Assembly: GCA_035610835.1 (NCBI GenBank)
Contig: CM069450.1
Span: forward strand, 35,350,391 to 35,414,390
Reading direction: 5' to 3'
Length of the DNA: 64,000 nucleotides
Origin: Ophiura sarsii
Lineage: Eukaryota > Echinodermata > Ophiuroidea > Amphilepidida > Ophiuridae
Position 1 is the stretch's first letter, and each line of letters starts with the position of its first letter. Made by a program: the position numbers and the translations under genes. Positions 55,797 to 64,000 of this stretch are shown in pieces. The notes under the pieces were generated by a model. The model worked only from the letters and a program-made list of their open reading frames with translations, was not told the origin of the DNA and ran no database searches.

Positions 55797-58700
55797 TATA
55801 TTATGTGTGATCTCAGGGACAGTTTGATATGCATCATAACATATTCTGAGCATTTTGATCCCTCTTTCACCTTTGACCTCTGACTATAAACGGCTGATCG
55901 AAACAAAATGAGAACCGGAAATTTGATTGCTAACAAGGGCTGTCAACTCTCCCGCCTAGACACTCTTTCTCCCGCACTGCCGCCTAGCATATAAAATCTC
56001 CCGCCTCAACAAAATTACCTCAATTAAAATGCTTATCAACACCTTTATACTAGCTTCCGTCGGTACATTTGCGATTTTGACCATGCAATTTTTCGGGCGG
56101 ATATGAGTAAAACGTCATCGCTGCCCCCCCCATTTTCAATAGACCAGTCGGGCCGGGAATAGTGTTCATACCTACATTCTATATGGGAGAGATATTGCTA
56201 GCCTTTAATGATGATGTTCACTCCCGTATTTTACCGGAGGCAATATTTTTGTTTGCCCCCTCTTAAATTTGAAACGCCCCGCGTTTAACGATAATTGACA
56301 TCCCTTGTGAGTTACGTTGGTTAGTGGTCGTTCATATCGTAAGCGAATTCATTTTCACTCGCCCTAGACTATATACACGTATCCATCTATTTACCTCTCT
56401 CTCTCACGAATACAATCTTTTTAGAGACTGGCAAAAGCTGTTATCGTTTGATATGCAGATTAAAGCTGCAAACTGAAAGTAGCTTACGCTCGCATCGCAG
56501 AATAATTAGTCTGGTCAATAATAGGTTTTGCTATTTCTATAGAGTCTAAAATATTGTACTGACATATCTGATGCTTTATTTCCGCTTTTACCAGAAGCAG
56601 TAGACATTATGATATTATTTAGGTTGATATCCCTACATTACAGACAACTGACTTACATGCTTTATCGGGAATCGCTTGTACTGACCAAACTTGCATTAGA
56701 GTAACGGAGATAGATTTAAAGATTCAATTCATAGACTAGCAGACTTAAGCGTATACTAAGTCGAGTCTTGAATGTTATAATCCGAGAATATGAGTCGAGT
56801 CAAGTCATCTTAATATAATCTCAAGTAGAGTTGAGTCAAGTTATGCAAGATTTCGAATTGGGTCAAGTCGATTCATAATAGTGTGCATTTCTACCCTGAA
56901 TACATTTAAATATACAGGTACGAGGCTTTTATGTCTTAAACAATGACTTTGTGTGGAAGCAGTTAATCAATGTTGTCAAATTATTTTCATATCAAAGCAA
57001 ATTTTAAGATGGATAACAATATTCACATCGAGTGAAGTCAAAACGTTCGAGTGGAAAGTATTAGGCCGTCTGTACAGAGTCTAGAGTTAACGAATGTCAT
57101 TAAGTGGTCGAATCTCAAGTCGAGCCGAGTTCTCACTTCCGACTCTTAACTTATCTCAGATTTCAACATGTCAATTTGAGTGGGTGTCATCAGAGTCGAG
57201 ATTTCGAATAGCTAGTTAGTTAGTTAGTTAGTTACTACTCAGTGTATTTCTGGTTCGGTGTTACACAACAGTACTGAATAGGCGTTTTTCTAAGTGCTTT
57301 TTCACCTAATGATACAAGCATTTACGATTCTATTTTTGGCTCGCGAAATAGACGCAAACACCATTTGCATAATGCCGTAGATTTATATCATCGAAAGATG
57401 ACATTTTAGTGAATCTCCTTGTAACATGAAACTGTATGTGCGACGCTTTCAGCAAGCCACGACATGATTATATATGATGGTGGGTACAACAACCGTTGTA
57501 ACACACGTATCATGGTAAATGGTAGGACGAACGCCCGAGATGAACGTCTGGGATGTATTACATTTATTTCGTATTCATGTGCACATCAGCACATTTATAC
57601 AAGTATTATAGGCCTACCTCATGTTTCGTGCAATCAAATTTCGAAATATCATGTGGAAGCACAATCTAACTCATTAAAGTAATGGTGCTTGTATTACCAA
57701 GGGTATGCTTGGATTCAAGACGATCTCTGATGTATTGAACTTATATTCCGAGCCAATTCTCTCTACTTCTCTCTCTCCCTAATTATAGTCTATACGATCT
57801 GTGATACCTAGTGGAAAACAGAATTGCATATTCTTTTTCAATATACATTATTTTTCATACTTATATGGTGGGTGTGGTTTTGGATGTCAACAGGCAATTT
57901 GATTGGTTTTTGGTTAATTTTCAGCCGATACGCACTATAATTTTATAAGACGATGGTATATAGTTATTGTTGGGCTTAATTCATTTGAATAGTAATACCT
58001 TAAGTGAGTATGGTCACCTCGTTAATATATTCAGCGTGTCCTGCATAACGTTGCCGGCATGCGTTGTGCGTATATAAACGCAGTGTTGGGGGTGTGTGCG
58101 TGCGCTAAAGAACGCGATTATTCAAAGCAGGAAGTTGGTAAACCGTTCGCTGTATTCGGTGATTTCATAAAGGGGGACATTTGTTGTTGTTTGAATAAAA
58201 TGAATGTACCAAAAAGATAAAATGAACCGATCACCTAAATAAGAATGGGAATATAGTTCTTAACTGTTTTGCCATATACTTTAGTCTCACAATGTATAGG
58301 CTGTGCCATATTTGGAGTCGTGTATGGTCGCCGCAGGCAGCCATACACGACGACACAAATATTAAACAATTCCATATTGAAAAGGGGTACAGTTTTAGGT
58401 ATAATACGGTACGAGGTTCTAGATTTTAGGATTCTATCTTCAACGATATCTGTTGTTCAATAATCATGGATTGGCACTGTTGGCACTACAAGCGTAAAAT
58501 GCCGGTAACAAAATAACGTTCTGAATGATTACTCAGTGTGGCCAACGCTGCTGGGTGTTTATGGTCGCATTGAAAGGTATCAGATCTAAATCAAAGACGC
58601 ATTTAATATTCTTCGAAGGAGATATATACGACACGCAATGATAAACATCTACATGGCAAATCAAGCACTTCATGTTTTATTAGCAATTTATATTAACGAT

Positions 58701-59221
58701 ATACCATAGAATGGTGAGATCGCTTACAAAGAAGATAAACATGAACACTACGATATTCTGTACCAACTAGAACACGATACTCCAGACCGCTGACAAACTG
58801 CCAAAGCGAAGTTGCAGGGAGCTTATCAGTTTATATTCTTTATTCCAACGTAACATCAATTTAGGTATGAGAGGCGCACTTTATAAGCATTTGGTTTGTC
58901 GCAGTAAATTTTTAAATAATCTGCAACATTTTCAATTTCGAAAATGTCTTTTACAATGAATAAATGAAATGAAAGTTTCGTATTCTATCTACAATAGTGA
59001 ATGTTCTACTGTTTGTTGGGGTCTTAAAAAAATAGTTGGGGAGGGGAGTGGATCAGGGAAAAATCAGTCCTCAAAATGGAAAATCAAAAAAAATTTGATC
59101 CTTAATAGGGAGATAAAAGTAAAAGCAAAGCAAAGCGCGCAGTAAAATCATTCTTTATTTGAGCTCCCGCAAAGGGCCCCTCTTTGGACGGGTACTCGAA
59201 CATAAAGGGGGATACAAAGAT
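55797..59221 (+). repeat. Segmental duplication, copy 2 (keeps the empty site)
   Basis: Direct paralog of 34666-36082 plus 45988-49228. It lacks the A-B-A-B-A composite (empty TA at 56737-56738), the TA MITE and the 113-bp tandem duplication. It has its own small differences, for example four GTTA units near 57211-57230. Divergence is visible in most lines, so the duplication is much older than the composite insertion. Confidence 0.8.
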
Positions 59222-59594
59222 TAGAACTGTTATGAGGCGGATCAAAACAAAACCCATCCAAGGCTCGAACGTTTACACCGCCCCCCCCCCCCCCCCCACG
59301 CCCTTTACATAAAAGTATTTATTAGCTCTCCTTATGTTATTTGTAGATTGATATATTTTCGGAATGTTTCAATTCCCAGTAAACAACAATCAAGTGGAAT
59401 CAATAATCGTGGAGTCGACGCCTCTGGGCGTTCATGGTCGCATCTCGTAATCGGATCCAAAGCACTTAGTGGTATTAGGATACAGTTATTAAGTTTAATA
59501 CCGTATGAATAACAAACCAAGCACTTGACTACATTATATTACAAAATACATTACGATTCCATCCCTTAAAAGTTTGAGACTAGCCTAACCACGC
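59222..59594. other. Unassigned sequence with C run
   Basis: C run at about 59280-59297. Nothing else recognised. Confidence 0.35.
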
Positions 59595-61190
59595 TTTTCA
59601 AGCTTTTCCAGTGTAATAAATCTCCCCCTCCTACACCATTTCTCTGATTTATTTCACACCACCTGTTAATTGCCAACGCACTTGCTATTGCTTCCACCGC
59701 TTTCCCAAGCATGGCCCAAGGCTCTTGTGTAGAGGCCTGTTTCGGCCTGTGTACTTCAAGTCGTGTCTATGTGACTTTTTATTTTGTTTTTCTTGACAAA
59801 GGTGGCAATAATGTTATAGGTCCAGAGCCTGTCACACATGATTTCAACCCATAAGTACGGAAGGTTTGACCCCCTATTTATTTTGTGATCAGAATGACAC
59901 TCTCAGCTGGGTCTTACAAAAATGCTCAGGTTGTGGTGTAATATATATCAAACTGTTTCTTACATAATAGGGAGCAGAGCAAAAAAGTTAATGGTTGTAT
60001 TTCCACCCGATGCTTAGTTTCCGAGATATAGGGCAACAAGGTCAAAGGTCAATATTCCCTAAAATTCATTGTACAGGGGTCAAATTCTCCAAATGCTCCG
60101 ATTTTGATCAGAATGGTCTCAAATTATCAGAGGGATACGATATGCCATTAAAAGAATAGTTTGCTATATTCATTAGAGGTATAGCTATTAACGAAGTTAG
60201 CTAAATTAACTGAAAAGGAATGTTTACATTTCACCCATACATAGTTGTCTATAAATAGCTTCAATCATAATTACAGGGGCTTACAATGGTTGGTCAGGTA
60301 TCGTTCCTTGGATAATTTGCTGGGTGGAACTAGAAGCCCGAAGTTTGAATTTTGAAAGTTGATGTGTTAAGAAATTCAAAATTTGAACTGCCATTTTGTT
60401 GTTATAAAAACTAGTGTTGTTTCAGATTTTGTAAATTCAAAAGTTCAATTTTCGAGAAAGTCACAATATAGTTTAGTTTAGTTTAGTTTATTTATTAGAA
60501 CATACGCTTTTACAACAGCGGCACACGTCTTAAAAAACGGTGCGTTCTTATACAAAAATAACAATATACACACAAATTAAAAATATATATATACAAAAAT
60601 GAGAACACCAAGGCTATATACATATGTGGGATAAAAATAAAGAGTCAAAGATAAACATACATATAAAAATTACTAATAAATTAAAAGTAAAACGAGAACT
60701 TCAGAGCATGAATTGAGAGCATTAACACAATTCAATGAACTGTGGACTGAGAATTCTTTAGGCCTGACCTATGTGTCCAAGCCTTTTTAAGATATGATTT
60801 ACAATACTTGTCAAAGATGTTATCAATGTTAGAATACGAATTAGATAGGAAAGTAGGTAAAAATTGATGAACATTGCTACCAAGAACAAAACATTTTTGA
60901 ATAGACGGATCACTGCTAATGAAAAAATCCCAAGCAAAAACGTAACCTGCTTCAAAAAGAGACATTTTGAGGTTATTCATTTCAGTGTTGCGAATGTCAT
61001 TATAGTATCCCTAGAACAGATTTGTAGTAATAACAGTTAGCTCAATGTGGCTACTTGAAGGGGTTAAAAGTGGCTATGCAAAGTCCCGACATGTGCTCAA
61101 GGGTGTCCATGGAGCAAGTACTAGCTGCAGTGGCCTGTCAACCTATCAAAGAAATATCGCAAAATATACAGGTAACTGAAACGTAATGTA
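59595..61190 (-). repeat. Diverged inverted counterpart of 31314-34600
   Basis: Blocks match the reverse complement of 31314-32063 and of about 34540-34600; 60245-60470 matches 33375-33545 in direct orientation. The family therefore contains rearranged or palindromic parts. It is interrupted by a LINE-like fragment at 60469-61015. Confidence 0.6.
60469..61015 (-). repeat. Probable LINE 3' fragment with AAACT tail
   Basis: TAGTT/AGTTT pentamers at 60469-60490 read as an AAACT tail on the minus strand, like the GAACT tail of the LINE fragment at 13823. The upstream minus-strand frame (60980 down to 60732) has no clear RT motif, so assignment rests on the tail and on its position as an insertion in an otherwise shared repeat. 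Confidence 0.4.
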
Positions 61191-62099
61191 CTATGATTTA
61201 TGGTTTAACGGTTGTCCCGAAACCAGAACACGCTCATATTTCCTTTTTTATTCAATAGCGTATGAAGGTAAAACATCATTCCCGAGCATTAGAAAAACAA
61301 TGTATTGTTGTGTACTCTATCTACACCATGTATATTGCATTTATTTCCATTTCATGTGCTTTCACATTAGAATTAAACTCCATGTAACGTGGATTCTAAT
61401 TTTGAAATGTCACGGGGAAGCCCAAATCTAACACATTAAAGTATTCACGCGTGCATCGCCAAAGGTTTATTATTTCAGGGATTCGTGACGATTATCATTC
61501 GTGTCTACGATGTTGTATGCAGTCAGCACGCAGGTATCGCTTTTAATGAGTGACCTTGCCGATTTCTAACCCACGCAAAGATCGATTTCAGGATGTCAAC
61601 ATTGCGGTAAAACCTTACGAGAAGTTTGTTTTCCCTGAATTAATTGAGGTAGGGTTAGCTGGCAGCCATGATGGCGAAGTAGATGGATTGTTCATAATTT
61701 TCTCTATAATATGATGCCAAATCTGACATATTTTATCGCTAATTTTAGAATTTAACAACTTTCGTGACTTTGCTTCTTGTAACCATTCACTTGACTGGAC
61801 TAAAATTCGTACGATATTTTAAGAGCAATTTCCGTACTAACGGAATTTTAAGCTTTAATTTCATATCAAAAACATTGATGCCCGACTTCTTTTTTGATAA
61901 GAAAAACCGAGTCTGATTTTCACCGATTTTCGGTCGGAAAACGAAACTTACGATCCCCCGTTAGGCCTCGCCAACTTGATTTTTAGTTTCTCGTAACCCG
62001 CCCGCGCTTCATTTTCATGCCCGCGTTTGAATTCATTATTGAAATTTTTGAAAAAAATACCGTTTTTGCAATGAAAACGTCCGAATTCATGCATTTTGT
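61191..62099. other. Unassigned sequence
   Basis: Near 61335-61450, blocks GCATTTATTTCCATTTCATG, GAAATGTCACGGGGAAGCCC and CTAACACATTAAAGTA resemble 46675-46790 and 50100-50200, a possible fourth trace of that repeat. No gene recognised. Confidence 0.35.
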
Positions 62100-62270
62100 G
62101 TGATGAAATTGTGAAAAATGATTTTGACGAGAAAAAAATATCATATGAAACAGTGTAGAGCAGAAGGATCGATTTCGAACCCCAGACCTCTCGTTCTCTA
62201 AGCGAGCGCTCTACCATCTGAGCTATCAAGCGAAACAAGTTATATCCGTGAGATTTAAACACTTCATCAA
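62100..62270 (-). repeat. tRNA-like dispersed repeat, second locus
   Basis: On the minus strand: TGAAGTGTTTAAATCTCACG, GTTTCGCTTGATAG, A box TAGCTCAGATGGTAGAGCGC, anticodon-arm-like CTCGCTTAGAGAACGAG (4 bp paired, 7-nt loop), altered B box GGGGTTCGAAATCGATCC, then TTTTTTTCTCGTCAAAATCA. Nearly the same as 9968-10130. The shared AAATCGATCC change in the T arm shows that both copies descend from one already altered source, so this is a repeat family and not two tRNA genes. Confidence 0.7.
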
Positions 62271-63218
62271 CAACCCAACGACGGTACGAAATGAATTTAG
62301 CTCGAGACAAGATTCGAGGAGCTATATTATAAGCATTCACTTGACCAGACTAAATAATTTTATAATATTTTAAGCATGTTTCTAGTTACAAAATACTATG
62401 AATATTATGATACCATGGATAAAATTGGTGCCTAATTCTTCAAAAGGGAATCATTTACCGTGTATTTGGTTTTAGTTTCGGAAAGTTTTTCTAGATTTCG
62501 GGTGTGTGTGATAGCAATAATTTGCACCGAAAATACAACATGTCATGAAGTTCACAGATAATTTTAGATATATTATTTGCATCACATGTCTTTTTATTTT
62601 ACAATTTCATGGCAAATATGTTTGAAATGTTTGACTATAGTCATGAAAAGAGCTCATTTACATCGTGCTATCACGAGGTCAACTGTGACTACGAAAGCCG
62701 TATCGCTATGGGTGAGTACTTCCGGGTCGCTGTGCTGGGTTAGAAAAGGAACGGCTTTTCGCGTGGCTGCATACTGACTGTATGGGGACCATTGGAAATG
62801 GTATGCCAAGAGAGTTCTCTCTCCATCTCCCCCTCCCCCCCCCCCCCTTACTCCCTTTCTCTCTATTTATTTACAGTGTATATACGATATGTTTACTTAG
62901 TAGTAAACACGATTGGGGTTACTTTTAAATCGTCTGCAGCATTTAACAAAATACTATACAATTCGATATTGAAACCTTAATTACACGGTGACATTTAAGT
63001 TTGACATAAGGGACCGTTCATTATTTTCACCGGAGGGTTGTTGCGGGAGGAAACACGGACTTGACAAAAATTGGGGTCACACATGTTTTACTAATCAAGA
63101 GGGTCATACTTATTTTACCGTTCAAATCCGGATTCGAACGATAACAATCCAACAGTTTCCGGAAGCCCCCTGGACCCCCACAAAAATGCATCATAAAAGT
63201 GTATCCAAATTGTTTGAT
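62271..63218. other. Unassigned sequence
   Basis: CATTCACTTGAC.AGACTAAA at 62334 echoes 61787. AGGGACCGTTCATTATTTTC at about 63009 resembles a MITE end that may belong to the next repeat. A C run lies at about 62833-62847. No gene recognised. Confidence 0.35.
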
Positions 63219-63342
63219 ATTGGCACTGTCGGTTCATTTGACAAGGGGGAATGGAATTATGACGGTCAAATTAGTACAAAGATAGCAAGTTATTTGCGCT
63301 ACGTGCGCATGTTCCCCCTCCCACCCCCCCCCCAAAAAAAAA

Positions 63343-63376
<34 letters not shown>

Positions 63377-63551
63377 TTGAGAAACTACTTCAGAGCCAAA
63401 ATTTACATCAAATCATATCGCAAGCTCATATATTCACGCGCTACGCGCGCATATGTTTAGTCAGTGAAGTCCTAGTCTAATTGGTTCACTTTTATGTCTC
63501 GCCCCTTCAGTGATGCGCGCGCAAAATTTTAACAACATGTCTACGCCACTG
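63219..63551. repeat. Dispersed repeat ending in CTACGCCACTG, copy 2
   Basis: Counterpart of 906-1165 in the same orientation, interrupted by a C run and an AAT microsatellite (63344-63377). Ends in the hAT-like terminus at 63551. Confidence 0.55.
63344..63377 (+). repeat. AAT microsatellite
   Basis: About eleven consecutive AAT units. Confidence 0.9.
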
Positions 63552-64000
63552 ACCCTCTCTGCATCTACAATTGTGTAGATCCAATGAGCTTCAAGATCCC
63601 CACAGGAGTCCTTATTTTGATGGGGCCCCTGGCCACAACGCTTGGGTTTATAAATCAAAACACTTTTGGATCAATTTACCACAATTGCATTGTCTCAGTC
63701 ACGACCCTTTTCCCCTTTTGCGGTTGCGTGTAAAGGAGTGGGGTGACCCCACCCTTGACTATCATTCGGGGAATTGCATCAACTTGGGGGTAATTTAGGG
63801 TTTTACTTAGCTTAATTTCTATTCAATTTCAAGGCGTCAGTCAGGGAATTAGAACCAAATTAGTATACAATTATTATTAAAATGATTAGGAATATCAATT
63901 TAGAAACCCATCTAAAATCAAAATGCACTATCTCCACAGATTTGAGTATGGTATATAAACACTTTTTCATGCGCAGCATTTATAGTCGGTGTATGGAGAA
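63552..64000. other. Unassigned sequence at window end
   Basis: No feature recognised. Confidence 0.3.

Noticed and set aside
63344..63377. CRISPR-like or other array
   Set aside because: Simple trinucleotide microsatellite; no CRISPR arrays were seen anywhere in the window and none are expected in a eukaryote.

Overview
This window is eukaryotic, AT-rich and repeat-laden: about 64 kb with one convincing host gene and a dense, nested collection of transposable elements. No mitochondrial, bacterial or viral genome features are seen. The element types suggest a marine invertebrate, most plausibly an echinoderm or other non-vertebrate deuterostome: several LINE lineages, many short inverted-repeat DNA elements, tRNA-like repeats, an intronless class A GPCR, and a CR1-like LINE carrying an N-terminal 2A motif as described for sea urchin elements. 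The species cannot be fixed from this sequence alone.

Layout. 1-9.9 kb: short DNA elements, including a hAT-type MITE with a clean 8-bp target duplication and a 63-base G run, and a 1.9-kb inverted-repeat element at 6436-8351. 10-16 kb: an inverted pair of tRNA-like sequences, then broken LINE fragments; one contains a foldback element, another contains a second LINE. Palindromic CCAATATTGG arrays lie between them. 19.5-25.3 kb: a foldback element, a nested inverted-repeat transposon with a TATA box and a stub of coding sequence, a decayed LINE with a restriction-like endonuclease, and a LINE that has lost its 3' rather than its 5' half. 26.5-27.6 kb: the GPCR, the one likely host gene. 28-35 kb: MITEs, a SINE-like element and diverged repeats.

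34.7-49.2 kb and 55.8-59.2 kb are diverged direct copies of one segment. The second copy preserves an empty site that shows how the first was altered. A block at 36085-45985, bounded by TA, was added. It has the form A-B-A-B-A, where A is a 268-bp MITE with Tc1/mariner-like ends and B is about 2.5 kb of unrelated DNA carrying two tRNA-like sequences and another MITE. The B copies are almost identical. The second B was later hit by a full-length CR1-like LINE (39331-43405) with an intact 1146-codon ORF: 2A motif, APE endonuclease, reverse transcriptase with YADD.

50-64 kb holds a reverse transcriptase scrap, a speculative first exon, a 21-bp minisatellite, and copies of repeats found earlier in the window, some inverted. 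Apart from the GPCR and the intact LINE, nothing here looks like a working gene. The genes do not form a pathway; the window mainly records layered transposition, nesting and duplication.
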